From: Cristatella mucedo
Taxonomy: Eukaryota; Bryozoa; Phylactolaemata; Cristatellidae
DNA: 60,000 nt
Assembly (NCBI GenBank): GCA_009760855.2
Contig: WPIO01000005.1
Coordinates: 8,220,001-8,280,000 of the forward strand
Direction: 5' to 3'
Below are positions 19,131-32,600 of the stretch, one piece after another (position 1 is the first letter of the stretch; every line of letters starts with the position of its first letter). The translations under genes were made by a program, and so were the position numbers. The notes beneath the pieces are model-generated. The model made no database searches, had not been told where the DNA came from, and worked only from the letters and a program-made list of their open reading frames with translations.

Positions 19131-20279
19131 GCCCGATAGCTACCAGGATGAGTTTTTTCGGCAAGGGGGTGGGGTAAAGGATTTCGGCATCTCCCTTCCT
19201 GCGGGTATCGAAATGTTGGCACGCAACGTTAGCCTGAGCTTGACGGCTGCGAGACAGCCCCCGGCTCTTGAATTATAGTAAGATTAGGAACCTGATATAT
19301 CTTTACCTACATTTAGTAGGTAAAAAAAGCTTACTTGTGTAATAGGCATTTGTTCTTGGGGTTTCCAAGTGAGTTGTATGCTATGGATGCACACACCTGA
19401 ATCTCTGCGGTAATGGAGTGGACTTGAATCAACAATGACACGGACTGTTATATTTAATTCCTCCCCGAGCTAGAGAGCTGCCGCGCGCCACTCCAAGCTC
19501 GGCGCGGACCTTTACCTGACTTCTCCGTGATACCTTCGGGTATGACGCTGATATTTTCACTGTGACTGTTCGTGAGCTGTCCTCGGATGTGCTACTCAAA
19601 ACCGGACCTGCTCGGCATAAGGTGTGATGTCACCATTAGTCGATACCTACTGGCGGCCTTCTTTGGCGGTTCATTAATTATTGCCCTGCATCATGCGTTC
19701 GCCCTATCAACTGCTCGGCTAAAAAACATACAACCAATCGGTTTGAAGTGCTGTTCAGCGCTCGCTGTGCTGTTAACTCACGCGCCATGCCCAAGCATGC
19801 TGTGAAAAGTCCGGCAGTTACTAAGGTTCAATCAAATTCGTGGAGGCGGCGTCGTGTAACGAGTCGCAGTGATTTCTTTCAATTTACAAAAAACTTCAAA
19901 AGGTGCGCCGTATTAAGCGCTGGCTTGAATGTCAGTCAGTCCTTTATCCCAGCGCCTCAACTGCTGCCGAGCTCAGCCACCCCTCGGCGAGTAGCTAGTA
20001 GCCGATAGAATGCCGTGGGTGCGAGCCCCCAACCTGCTGATGCATTACCGGGCCAGTGTCCTCTGCTGGTTCGGGTGGGTCAGAATCGGCAAGCTAGTTC
20101 GTCTATAAGCGAGCTACCTCTCAGAGTGCAGCGATAGGACTCCTAAATGCCTGTGGGTATGGCTTGAGCTCTCATACTTTTACCATGCCACCACGTGGTC
20201 AAACGGCCAGTCTCTGCGGCACCAACCATGCTTGCCACCACGCTACTTTTCGATCATGGCTGCGTCAGAGCTGCACGTT
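19131..20279. other. Intergenic, nothing recognised
   Basis: No gene or known repeat is supported. The last 100 bases run into the LINE fragment that follows. Confidence 0.4.
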
Positions 20280-20515
20280 ACTGCATGCTTGTGCGTGCTG
20301 ACACTGTGCATGCTGCCACTAACCACACTTGCATGCTGACCCTGTGCATGTCACCCCTAACCATGCTATCCCTGTTGTTTATTAAGCATGATATTACTCA
20401 CCATTCAATCGCGTTTCCCTTTGTAGCAAATGTAAAGCGCTTAGAAAGAGATTGAATTCTCTGAGGGCGTTTTATCAAGTGCATTATTATTGTTATTATT
20501 AATATTATTAATGTT
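20260..20515 (+). mobile_element. LINE-A 3' end
   Basis: It contains the family 3'-UTR (TGCATGCTGACCCTGTGCATGT..., AAATGTAAAGCGCTTAGAAAGAGATT...) ending in an (ATT)n run. L2/CR1-like LINEs typically end in short tandem repeats like this. 5'-truncated. Confidence 0.85.
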
Positions 20516-21020
20516 GCTTAAGAAGCCTGGGTTTGATGAAATTCTAGTCAATTTCAAAGAGTTCCATTGAGTCTACACCCGGAAGCTTATAAAAGCCAGG
20601 GCTTCTTTTTTTCACTCGAAAGCTGAAGTACGGCCAATTTAAATGGCTATGGCTTGGAAAGAAAAGACGGCAAGCAATTTGCTTGTAAATTCTGAGAGGT
20701 CTCACTCCCCAGATAATACCGGCTCGGCCAACAAGTTTGCAGCCTTCTTCAACTGAAAGAATTGCGAGTATTCGTGCCTCCACAAAGTCCCTTTCGACTA
20801 AAGTAATTGCTGTGTCGCAACCTATGACCTTCTTTAAGAGATTTTCAGAGGTTTCTGCTTTCGATGTGGCTACCTCATTAATCTAGTAAAAAGAGCTCGT
20901 CTCATTAAAACACTATACCATCTCCTCTGCGGTCTTCACATGGTGAAAAACTTAGTCTAGCCCAAGCTCATATTTCGTATGCTTCTCTGGATAACAGGGT
21001 TTTATCCAAGTTCTTCAGAT
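20516..21020. other. Intergenic, possibly older LINE remnants
   Basis: No supported gene. The stretch is degraded and leads into the reverse-transcriptase fragment at 21030. Confidence 0.35.
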
Positions 21021-21029
21021 CAGCCATCG

Positions 21030-21505
21030 TTGTTAGACCGATGCTGAAAAACACGGATTAGATTCTGAGGTCCCAGGGAAACTATCGCCCACTTTCCATT
21101 CTTTATTTTTAGTCAAAAGATTTGTCACTAAGCAGCTTGTATGCCACAATAAAAAATAATAAATTAACGGAGAAATTTCTTTCGGGATTCAAAGAAAACC
21201 ACTCCACTGAAATTGCTCTCCTCCTTGAAACCAACGTCTTCTTATGCATCATCGATAACAGTAATTTCATTGCCCAAGCCCTGCTGGATCTATTAACTGC
21301 CTTCAACACTGTTGATCACGATATCCTACTTGAACAGTTGAGAAAAAGCATCGTCCTGGCACACGAGGCACTGGCGTGCTTCAAATTGTACTTGTTCGGT
21401 CGTGCTCAATCCGTCTCTTGTGCTGGTCGGGTCTCATCCACCAGACCAGTCAAACGTGGAGTCTCACAAAGATCCGGTCTCCGTCCTTACGTGCTAATAC
21501 ACTAG
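21030..21505 (+). mobile_element. LINE reverse-transcriptase fragment (separate family)
   Basis: Translated pieces show the RT fingers and palm start: a NYRPLSILY-like block, LSGFKENHSTEIALL, ALLDLLTAFNTVDHDILLEQ and SVSCAGRVSS followed by a VKRGVSQ segment. Stops interrupt it. It resembles CR1/L2/Rex RTs but diverges from the LINE-A copies in this window. Confidence 0.75.
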
Positions 21506-22334
21506 TCCGCCCAATGAGGTGATATCGTCACTTTGCTGGGTTCACGTGCACTCTTGGGCCTTCTTTGCATGGGATCGCAACTAAGTGTCACTTTGGGGCC
21601 ACTTGGGTTGATGTGGTCTGACAGTAACAGCTTTGTATTTGCTGTAAAACGCAACAGTCTATGAGCATTTTGTTGAGCACGTGCTCTGGAAGCGTGCCGG
21701 GATTACGCCATTGCAGACTCATTGCTGTGAGCTCAAATTATTTAAAAACTTTGTGGTAACGTGTGAAGGCTTTCACCGATTTTAAGTTCAGTTCGGAGGC
21801 TTATCTTATCAAGCCTAATCAATGGGTCTAGATTTCGCCGCGAGTGGAAGCAGCGGTCGGAAAACAAGGGCGATAGAAATTACAAAGCTAAGTGGGGGCC
21901 GGATGAGCTTGGTGGAAGTTCTGGCCGAGCTGCTCGTGCTGAAGGCATGACCGATCAGCTGCTTGCTCAGCACTGGCCAAATGGAAAATCCTGGTGAAAA
22001 ATGGAGACGCCATTCCCTGCTTAAGCATCTTACTTAACTGTGACGCGCTAGCTTCTTGTCTATATAAAGATTTATCGTTTACAAACAACATGTGCGGTTT
22101 CACGTAATGTTGTCATCCCGTCCGTTCAAGAGGCTTGCCATGATGCGATCAACGGATGCGTCGCCATCAGAGAGCTCAATTATCGCCGTGCCTGAATGCT
22201 TTTGACTTCATTTGACCTCATGTCGGTCACTTTCTGCATGGATTCATGCGGATCTTGGAGCGTACATTTTCAGCCATTTTCCAGAGAACTCAGGCTGCAC
22301 GAAGGTGCCGATGCGTGTGCGAGCGAATCCGCAA
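21506..22334. other. Intergenic, nothing recognised
   Basis: No supported gene. No repeat shared with the rest of the window was noticed. Confidence 0.35.
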
Positions 22335-22530
22335 TGAAACGGTGAGCCGTAATGGCTCACTAGGTGAGACGGTTACTTTTCACGACCTCGGCCCCGAGGT
22401 CGTGGGTTCGAATCCTTCGGTGGGCGATCCTTTATCACCACTGCAAGCGGTGGTGATAGCTGCAAAGGTTCTTCTGTCGCTATACAAAAAGAGGCTGTTA
22501 AATCAGCTAGTATTTATTTATTTTTAAAAT
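22335..22530 (+). mobile_element. SINE-A copy
   Basis: tRNA-like head with the B box GGTTCGAATCC at about 22405, then TCGGTGGGCGATCC, CCACTGCAAGCGGTGGTGAT, CTATACAAAAAGAGGCTGTT, and AAATCAGC followed by a T-rich end. The best preserved copy in the window. Confidence 0.85.
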
Positions 22531-23490
22531 GAACACCGACTATAAATACACCGTAGCAATCGGGCGCTCTTCAATTCTGCCCACAGCCTAGGCCAAAGCT
22601 GGCTTGGAAGGAAGCCAATCTGTCGAGGGTCGCGTTGGCCGTTCACTAGTCCGAGCCGTTTTCATCGGCTGACTGCTGAAGATGAAGCATCAACCGCTAG
22701 CCTTGCTGGCAGTTTCAGGCACATTCTAGATCAGCTGAGCAGGGAGCGAGTTAAGCAAGGCATCGGCCGAAAGCAGCGAATTAATTTATAGCGACGCCGC
22801 CTGTTTGGTTTGCGGCTCGTGCCGTCCTTCCACCTAAAAGCCTCAGCTTTGCCTTTCTACAGTTTCCCTAGTTTTATTCTTTCGAGTTTTTATTTCATTC
22901 ATCCGCTGGTTTAGGAGGTCCAAGCCATAGCCACTGGCTCTGGCAGATTCAAGGCGACATCTCGGGCAGGGGTGAGGAGTAGGCGGAAGGGCCGCCGAGC
23001 ATGAGCGCAACATCCAGGTAGCAAAAGATCAAATGAGAAGCAGCAGTATGCAATCAGAGCATTTGAAGCACACATCAGTTACAGACAATAATAAATACAT
23101 GTTTATAAAAATTGAGATACTAACCAAGAGAACTTTTTAGTACAAAAACTAATTAAAGCTAAAGCAGCATTAACATATAGCTCACGGGCTAAGAAAAGTG
23201 TGAAGTGATCATTTGTGATCTGAACGCGAATCCGAGCGTCAGAAACCAAGGCGCCATACGACTCGAGGATCTTCGTTCTATTTTGACAGGCAATTGTGTC
23301 AAAGTTTCGCCAAAACATTAATATAAAAACTTGATACGACACGTAGCTGATCACTTCCGGCTTTGACTATCACCCGTGGCCTCGAGTTTTGCACTGCCAC
23401 CGCATTAGTAGAATACCACGCTAGCCCCTGGGGTAGCAGATTTACGAGGCGCCGTCCCTTAAGCTGACCCTGACCTGCTGGACGCATCTG
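22531..23490. other. Downstream flank of transporter copy 1
   Basis: 22531-23080 shows nothing recognisable. From about 23230 to 23490 the sequence matches 54715-54965 downstream of copy 2 (for example the shared TTTTGCACTGCCACC), so it belongs to the duplicated unit, probably the 3'-UTR. Confidence 0.6.
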
Positions 23491-23669
23491 TCATTCACCG
23501 TCAGCGCCCTTCGGGCCGCCGGCAGTCGCTGCGGTCGTGGTGCCGGCTGTAGCCTTCCGTCGTCGGCGCAAAGCGACATAGGGCGGCACGACCACGAGCG
23601 ACGCGGCCACTGAGAAGCAGCCGCACACGATCCAATTGGTCGACTCGCCGACGCTCGAACCCATCGAAC
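23491..23669 (-). CDS. Transporter copy 1, exon 4
   Basis: The acceptor GTCGGCAG precedes GGTTCGATGGG. It encodes GSMGSSVGESTNWIVCGCFS, the rest of TM12, and a short basic, Ala/Thr-rich tail ending GADGE with TGA at 23493-23491. Confidence 0.85.
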
Positions 23670-26600
23670 CTGCCGACGGAGAGCATACGGCATATTGAGT
23701 CGACCGTCGAGGGATTCCCGCATGTTTGGTCCAAAAAATGTTTCACAGCATCAGCGGTAAGCGTATTTTTCGAGATTCGATTAAAGACGAGATCCAACCT
23801 AATTTTACCCTGTACTACCAACCGGAGGTATGAGCGGCCCTTAGAGAACTTAAATCTCTTTCTAGTAACGTTACAGATGCTGTGAACGAAGCATAACCGT
23901 ATAGTTAGTGATAGCATGCAATGTCAACATGCATAGCATGGCTTGCGGTAACATGCACAAAACCAGCATGGATAAGTACACAATTAATACATCGCAAGAA
24001 CACAGAAAATGGCGAGAGAAACAGGTGCGATTTTAGCTTCTTCTCAAATGTTGTCAAGTCACGGATAGTTGTGACAGCAGTCGGAAGTGAGTTCCAGGCT
24101 TTGGGAGCATACGAATTAGAGGCGTGATCTCCAAAGGATTCGAGGTTGATTTCTACGCACAGCTAAACGATTTGAGTCAGAAGAGCGGGTAGTACGATGT
24201 CCAATCTGATTGGGGTAGTTCTGATAGATAGGCAGGAAGAATGAAGGGACCCAAGAGTGGTGACAGAACCTTGAAGTCTATACGCTGCTTGATTGGGAGC
24301 CAGTGCAGGTCGGCAAGAAGTAATGCGATGTGGCAATTGCGATGTACACCACAAAAAATTCCTAGCTTCAGTGTTTTGCACCAACTGTAGGACTGCGCAA
24401 TCAGGAAGATTTGCAGGCCGTGACTCACAAACATCGAGATCGGATGTCACAAATGAATGGACCAGCTTGAATGGAAGTCCCTGTCTAAGCTGGTCCAAAT
24501 TTTCACAATGTTTCGCAGTTAAAAGTAAGCGGACGTGACTGTAGAGCTGATGAGGTCGTCTAGTGAAAGGTTACTTTTGAATAGGTCATTTTGAACAGTA
24601 GATTTCGAGGAGATGCCACAAGAGATATGCTGAGCTAGCCATACCACATGACTGAACCACGGCGCACCGTCCAAGGCGTCTTGGTGGATCTACTCTCTCT
24701 CTCTCTGAAGGATGTCTACACTCATCAGTAAAGCTCGAGGTCTTTCTACACGATTTGTCGTTTTAACTCTACGTCCTACTTACTCCCTTCGTAAGCCGTC
24801 CCCATGCGCCTCCGCTCACCTCCAATGATTGACAGCGTCTCGACTGGGAGTAGGGGTATGTTTGGTGATTCATCCTAACGACTTCTATAATTATTAATAA
24901 TAATGATAATAAATTTGTAATAGCGCCCCTAGAGAATATCTTACTAGGCAAAATGCACCGATAGTTGAACACGCAGTGTACTTCTAAGCAGAAAGAACGA
25001 TCAAGCGCCGGCTGCGAAAAGCAAGGTGAAGCGAGTTAAAGTCAAACGCTTCCTTTGCAGCCGTGATAACCCAAGGAGGTAAGGTGCTCCCTGTTCACGA
25101 CCGAGGTCGTGGGTTCGAATCCTGCAGTTGGGCGATCCTTCATTGCCAGCTGCAAGCGGTGGTGATAGTCGATAAGGTTCTTCTGCCGCTATACAAATAA
25201 GGCTGTTAAATCAGCTTTGATGTTTTCGAAAGAGATTAAGTTCCCTGTAGGCGATATACAAATGATTTATTATTCTCAGGATTGCATAAAGTCTCTCTGC
25301 TCGTTTCGCGTGATCTTTCGAAAGCGTTTGATACTATTGATCATCGAGTTCTAATTGTTCGCTAATTGAGTGTCTGGTCTTGCCTAAATGAAAATCTTGC
25401 CAGTCTTGCACCCCAGATGAAAATTCTGGCTCAGCCACTGACCATGGACCTACGGTACTTCAACTCTTGCAAGAAGCCAAAACCGAGTGTGTAACAAAGA
25501 ATAGGCCAAATGACAAGCGGATTGCATTTTCCTAAAAGCCTACTGATTGCTCTCTCCTAATTCTTGACAAGTGAAACCGAAACTTGTTGAAAGTGAACCG
25601 AACCAGCACGTTCCACGCCAGCGGTTCGGATTTCGAGAGATTGATGGAAAGCGACGTACGGCGCTTCCTCACGTGTGCGGCTGCAGTGCGGCATCGTCAG
25701 TCTCTCGAAACGCCATTCCCGGTTGGTCCGCTAGGAGGGCCCGTTGGGTCTCTTTGGCCGAAAGCCTGCCGGGACAACGGCTAAGAGTCGTCCTCTTTCG
25801 GTTTTACTTCTTGTAGCTGTAGCTCTCTCCTCAAAGGACAAGCATCTTCCTCCGGGAATGGAGAACGAGTAGGTCTGCCAGACACCCAAAAAGAGTGCCG
25901 TTCGAACTGAGCTTTCTGGGTCATGATCGTCGGGCAGGGTCCTGCTAGCTAAGCATTGTAACGCACCTACCGCCACATGATCCCAGGTGGCAGAGGAAGC
26001 CCCCTTCTCGCGCCCAGGGTGCCGGCGGCTGCTTCGTCCCTCGTCTCGAAGTGACGAGCTCGAGCGCCAAAACGCGGTAAAAAAAAAGTCTCACCTGAGT
26101 CAGCGTAGGTAACGGGAGACGGGGGCACGGCGGCATGCTAAATGCTAGCCGGGCGGCCTGCGTGCTCACCGATCAGAATGGGTCCGACGAAGTAGCCGAG
26201 GCCGTTCATGAAGTTGTACAGCGCTATCGTGGTGGAGAAGTCGCGAGGCTCCACGGCCTCGGACAGGACGCCCATGAGAAGCGACACCACGATCCCCAGC
26301 CACCAGCCGAACAGCGCCGACAGAGCGGCGTACGAGCCGAAAACGAACGGCACGGCGGGCACGACGAGGACGCATGCGCCGCACATGGCGGCCGCCAGCA
26401 GGTACAGCAGGCACCTGTCGTACTGGCGCTGTCCGAGCGCGGTCGTGACGATTGAGGCGGTGAGGAAGCCGACGCCATTCAGCGTGACGCCAAGCGCCAT
26501 GTTGTCGTCGCTGATGGCGTTCGAAGTGGCCAGCAGCGGCCATAGTGCCTCGACGGACGATGAGCAGGCGCCCCAGAAGAACGGGTTCAAGATGTGCATC

Positions 26601-29600
26601 CACACCTCCCATTTCGACAGCAAGCCGAGGATTCCTTGCGTTGTGCCGAGCCTCGAACTGGCAGGGGCAGACGTACAATCTGCCACCTCGGCCTTTTGCA
26701 CTGCGTCGGCGTCGGCAGTGCTGCTGTCGGCGAGCAATGAGAAGCTGCTGCTGAGCTCCGAGGCTTGGCCTGATGCTCCGTTAGTTGAACCGGCCGCGGC
26801 AGAAGCATTGACGGTTGCAGCATCGTCGACGACGGAAACGTTGACGACTTTCGTGATGTCTACGCTTTCAGGGACAGCTGCGTCGACGGCGTGGTCGCCT
26901 TGGGTGGCAGCAGCATGCCCGGTGCTCGGCAAGCCGGCGAACGAAACGCAGCAAGTCTTCTCTGCGGACGACATGACGCATTCGATCTCGGCGCCGTCGC
27001 GAACGTCGTCGGTGGACGGCTGCACCGCCGAAGCCGGCGCGACGACCCCGTTCAGTCGGCGCAGAGGCACTGCATCAGCAGCGGCCTTCCACCGGCAGCG
27101 GCCGCACAGAGAGCTCTCTAGCGGTTTGAAGGTGAGGCCGCACAGGGCATTGATGCTCACGATGCACGCGGTGAAGACGAGTGCATTCGTGTGGCCTGCT
27201 GAGTCGATCACCTTCTGCAGTATGGGCGGGAAGACGAGGGCGCCGACGCCCTGACCGAAGCCCACCACCGGAAACGCAATGTGCTTCCTCTCGTTGAAGT
27301 ATTCGCCGAGGATGGCCATGCTCGTGCTGAAAGGGCACGAAATGCCCAGTCCTAAAACGACGACGGCCACGGTCGCAGGTGGTGAAGTGTGCACAGACTT
27401 TTCGAGAATGGCGAGCGCGAGACCTGCAACGGCTGGCTAAGCAACTTGTGGCGCTCTTAGCTCTTGTCTTAGCTCAAGTCTAAATAATTTCGGGCTGTGC
27501 GGCGCTTCAGGTGACGACGTGGCGACGCTATGTCGTTAAAGCAAAGTGAGACGCTATGGCGTTAAAAGACAGTGTTGACTTTCTTTCTGCAGCCGCTACC
27601 GCAGATTATTGAACGCTGCTGCTGTTGCTTGTACTAGACTTGCAAGCTCCCGGCTAAATGGTGACAGCCCTTCACCATTTCTCCTCCGATCTTTATGCAA
27701 GGTTGCCCATAGTGCGTACATTAATTTGACCGAATGATAGATCGATGTTTTTCAAGAAAACTCCTTGTAGAGGTCGGATCTGAGTGGCCAAGATGGCGAG
27801 CCAGCGCAGGCTGGTAGCTATAGAGCGATAGCGTTTGTTTTCAGCTTCACCGGCCCCCCTCCGATAGCCACATGACGCCCGATAGTTTTTCGGCTGGTCA
27901 GGCCGGTACTGCAATCCACTCAGGTTCATCCGAGAATCCAATGGAAATCGGATCCGCGAAGCTACAGTTTTGATTGCATATTAGGGTGTACTGTGTGTAA
28001 AGTGCACCCAAAAAACTTCACAACATTTCACACTAATGATTTCGGGACTCATACTAATATCACGACAAAGATTACGGTGACGTCATCGTGCTGCTTCAGC
28101 TAGACTGAGTGAACGTTTTGAAAAGCAATTCATCTAGCAGATGAGGCTCTGGCGATGTTCGAAATTATGGTTGTCCGACGTGTTCGGTCTGCGTCGAGTT
28201 GTGGTCACGTGTCATCCAGCCGTGGAGTGCCGTAAGGCTTCGTTCTCGGATATTTACTCTTTTCCATTTATACCGAGCCTCTTAGAAAAGTGATTCGGAC
28301 CCATGTGATCAACCATCACGTCTATGCTGACGATATGCAGCTGCATTTGACATTTAAACCATCTGAATAAAATATCTCCGACTATAACTCCATAAAGCCA
28401 CAAGTAGTAAGAGGGTGTTACAGCACAGTTGTCAAATGTGCACTCAAAGCCTGTACGACATCTGACAAACTGAATGCTACCCTTGCACACATTCAATCTT
28501 GGATTCCCGCTAATTTCCTGAAAATGAACGATGATGAAACCGAACTCGTACTCATAGGACACCCGAAGCATTCGGCTTGGATATTTCTCGGCCACATCCA
28601 AAAATAGTCACTACGTTCGATCTCTGTCTAAGATTAGGGACTGGGTATGTAAGACGATAGCTGGCCAGAAATTTTACTAAAAAAATAAATAAAAAACACT
28701 AGCTTATTTAACAGCCTCTTTATGTATAGCGGCAGAAGAGCCTCAAAGGCTATCGCCACCGCTTGCAGCACCTGTGAAAGATCGCTCGCTGCAGGAATTC
28801 GAACCCACGACCTCGGGACCGCTGTCTGAAGTGAACAAATTTAATTCAGTTCTAGCTGAGCTACCAAAAAACTGTTGAGCATATCCGTAGTTGGGAATGG
28901 ATATGGATGCAGGGCTGGTCAATAAATTCTTGAAGTACCGTCACGTGTCTCCTTTGCCAAAGTGCTCGGATAGCTTCCGGTTGATAGACTGCTACAAAGC
29001 AATATTCTTACTCTGAGCCACAAAGCCTGCCATGGCTCGCACTCATCACATGTAGCTGATCTACCGAACCAGTTTAAGCCTCTTCTTTCCTCAGATCATC
29101 TACGGACAATAAATTAGCTGTTCCATTCTTTTATTTGTAGAGTGTTGGCAACATAAGGTTTTGTTCTTCAGATACCTAACTGTGGAACTCACACGCACAA
29201 CTTATGCCATGACATCTTCTCTCCTGCTGCCGACAGAGGCACGCTCTTTTCAGCCGTCCCGAGGTACTACTTCTATGTTTTCTTGACTGCCTTTCTTACT
29301 CAGCTATGCTTCCAACTTTATCTTTGTTTCGTCAAATAAAGTCTGATGACTACAGCAAGCGTACTAAAAGCCGCTAAGGCTTAGAGTGCTCTACCAAAAA
29401 CTCTGCAGCATAGCATTCACACGGAGCTATACACGGAGACGCATAATATAATAATCAAGAGAAATGACCCGGGCCAATACAGCAATCCACTGCAATCCAC
29501 CTCAAACCGACCAGAAATCGGATTCACCTAGCTCCAATTTCGATGGCATGCACTGTGTTTAAAGCGAATCCCCATAATTTCAAGCCATCGGGCATGCGAG

Positions 29601-32600
29601 ATGTCTGGAGATGCACACCAATGAATGGCAATGGCCTGAGCTAATTTTTATAAAGTAAAAGTGTCACTAAGACATCTTAACTTTCATTTGCAGCCACATT
29701 TGCGTCATTCTGTTGACGCTGACTTCTAAAGTTGGGTGTTGGCAAACTTGCTGCCGACTTAAGAGTGGCACCGACTTCAAGTCATTATGTCCACAGATAG
29801 TTCTCTCACTCTCCGTAGCCCCAATAAGTGTGGGCAGGTAACAAGGCCAGAAAAGGAGCATGCCAAACGGTCGTAGTCGTATCATTTAAATTCTTGTCTT
29901 CGAAAACTAGTCTTCTAGTATACTTGCAAAACAGAGGAGGCATAGTAGGATCCACGTAACTGTATCATAAAAGACTTCCCTTTTAATTTGATTATCTCAG
30001 CGAAGATATGCTAATAATAATAATAAATTTGATATAGCATCCTCGGAGAACTAAATCTGAGCATTTTCATTGTCGCTGAAGCAAGCAGTCAAGTTTCACC
30101 CTAATACGTGAAGTTTTCGCTGAGTAATGGAATTTATGAGGCACATTTTTGTCTTTCGAAAGGTACCCTAAACACACATTCGATTGTCGGAGGGGTTTTA
30201 TAAGTATTCTCTTGACATTCCCCATTAAGGGTCTTAATGTTTGGGCACACAATTTAAAGAGAGTTTACTATAGCACATAATCCAAACTGGAGTGTCGCGC
30301 GTTCCATTTCTGTTTGATTTGCCGCTGATTTTAATGGATTGCAGTAAGGCCTTGGTGACTGCCTTCAATTGCGGCACATTGCCACCGCAGTTCGCACGGG
30401 CTTGCAATTTTTGGATAGACTTTAAATAGAGTGCGCTATTATATGCAATTAAAATCAGAGCTTCGTGCAGCCGATTTCCGTCAGATTTGCAGTGAGTTAT
30501 GGTGGATTGCCAGATTGACCTGAGCCATTGCCATTTAATGGTATGCGTTGCCCGAGACCGTACGCGTACAATAGATTGGGAGTTTGTGGGTGCAGTTTAG
30601 GTGAAATGCTTTGTAGTACTCAATCTAAATTGAAGAATCATGCGTCTATTCCAGAGTGAATTGCAGCTTTGCTGATTGCTGCAGTACTAGCTCGGTCCAA
30701 TGTACACGTTTATAGCCCATAGCAAGTGGATGGGCGTGCCGATTTCGGGTAAAAGTGTATGGGTGCACTGTAAACGAGGGTTGGTGCAATATGCAATCTA
30801 AATTACAGGCTCTAGCGTAAGATTCAAATTTAAGGTCGCTTTTTTGTGGATAATAATAATAATAGTAATAATAATACACTTGACAAAGCGCAATCAGAGA
30901 ACTCAATCTCTTTTTAGGCGCTTTACATTTGCAGCTAATAGAAACGCAATTGAATGGTGAGTAACATCATGCTTGATAAACGACATGAATAACGTGGTTA
31001 GGGGTGACATGCACAGGGTCAGCATGCAAGTATAGCTAGTGGCAGCATGCACAGTGTCAGGACGCAAAAGCACATGCAGGAAGAATCACAGGGACCCACT
31101 AAATGCTGTCCTAAAAAGGTGTGTTTTTAAGTTCTTTTTAAATGTGGTCAAGCCAGGGATGTTCTGACGCAACTCGGGAGTGAGCTCCAGGCTTTGGGAG
31201 CATACAAACCAAATACACGGTCTCCACAGGATTTGAGGTTTGGACGAGGTATTTGTATACTGCTGGATTCCGAAAAGCGGCTGGTACGATGCTTGGCCTG
31301 GTGGGGAGTAGATCTGAGGGATAGGCTGGAGCCAAAGAATGAAGTGACCTAAACGTGAGTGACAAAACCTTGAAGTCGATCCGTTGCTTGCGTGGTAGCC
31401 AGTGCAGGTGGGCGGAAAGTGGTGTGATGTGGCAACTGCGACAGACAAGCCTAGCTGCTGAATTTTGCACCAGCTGTAATCGCCAAATTGCACATGCCGG
31501 TAGGCCAGCAAGCAGTGAGTTACAGAAGTCAAGACGGGATGTCACAAATGCATAGACCAACTTAAGCGTGGTATCCTTATCTAAAAAAGCCCCACTTTTA
31601 GCAATGCTATGTAGCTAGAAGTAGGCAGACTTGATTGTGAAGCTGATGTGGTCGTTCAATGAGAGGTCACTTTGGAACATGACACCTAGATTTTGAGCTG
31701 ATTCAACAGAAAATATGCTGGCAGAGCCAATTTTGAGCGTCAGCCTTTCCAATTTCTAAATCACACAGGGCTTGCCCATAACTAGTAAGTTAGTTTTATT
31801 ATCGTTTAGTTTTAGAAAGTTTGCTGCCATCCATGTGCGGATGTCATCAATACATGCAGCAAGTGAGTTGAGAGAATTTGAGGTGCTCGAAGGCTGGGAG
31901 GGATCAGAGCAAAGGTACAACTGAGTGTCATCCGCATAGAAGTGAAAGCCTAGATTGTGCTTGGCAATCACATCAGCAAGAGGGAGAGTATAAACCGTGA
32001 AAAGAACAGGACCTAGCACGGAGCCCTGAGGTACCCCGTATTTCAGAGGTACCTCGGACGATCTTTGTTCATTCACGTCAATACTCTGGAATCTCCCACT
32101 TAGATAGGACCTAAACCATTGCAGAGAAGTGCCAGTGATGCCCAGGCGAGACGAGAGGCGCTCTAGAAGAACTTTGTGATCGATAATATCAAAAGCTGCC
32201 GAAAGATTGAGCAAAACAAGCAGAGACACTCTACCTCTATGTCTGCATTCCTAAGTAGGTCGTTGTACACCCTAAGCAATGTGAAGTGGATTTCGGCATT
32301 AGGCCGGGCTATTGTTTTCTATTGCCGTTTGTTGCCTGAAAATATGCTATGTGCTACGGCTAAATTGTGTGGGTGCACTTTTAATAGAGTTTATCGTCGT
32401 ATGCAATCAAATTGTAAGCTTCGTGTAGCCGATTTCCGGTGGATTTGCTGTGGATTAAAGGAATCACCGTATTGGCCAGGCCATTTCAGTCAATTGCCGT
32501 GATGATTGCCGAAGATTGCAACCTTTGGCGTTGATCCCTCCGCATCCTCAAGCACCTCAAATTTTCTACACACCCTTGCTGCATGTATTGGTGACATCCG

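Noticed and set aside
22335-22445. Functional tRNA gene
   Set aside because: There is a B box and a tRNA-like start but no cloverleaf with an acceptor stem, and the same body and tail recur at many sites: it is a SINE.
26135-27254. Long plus-strand frames opposite the transporter exon
   Set aside because: They arise because the GC-rich exon on the minus strand lacks stops in other frames. No family features. The same holds at 57573-58865.
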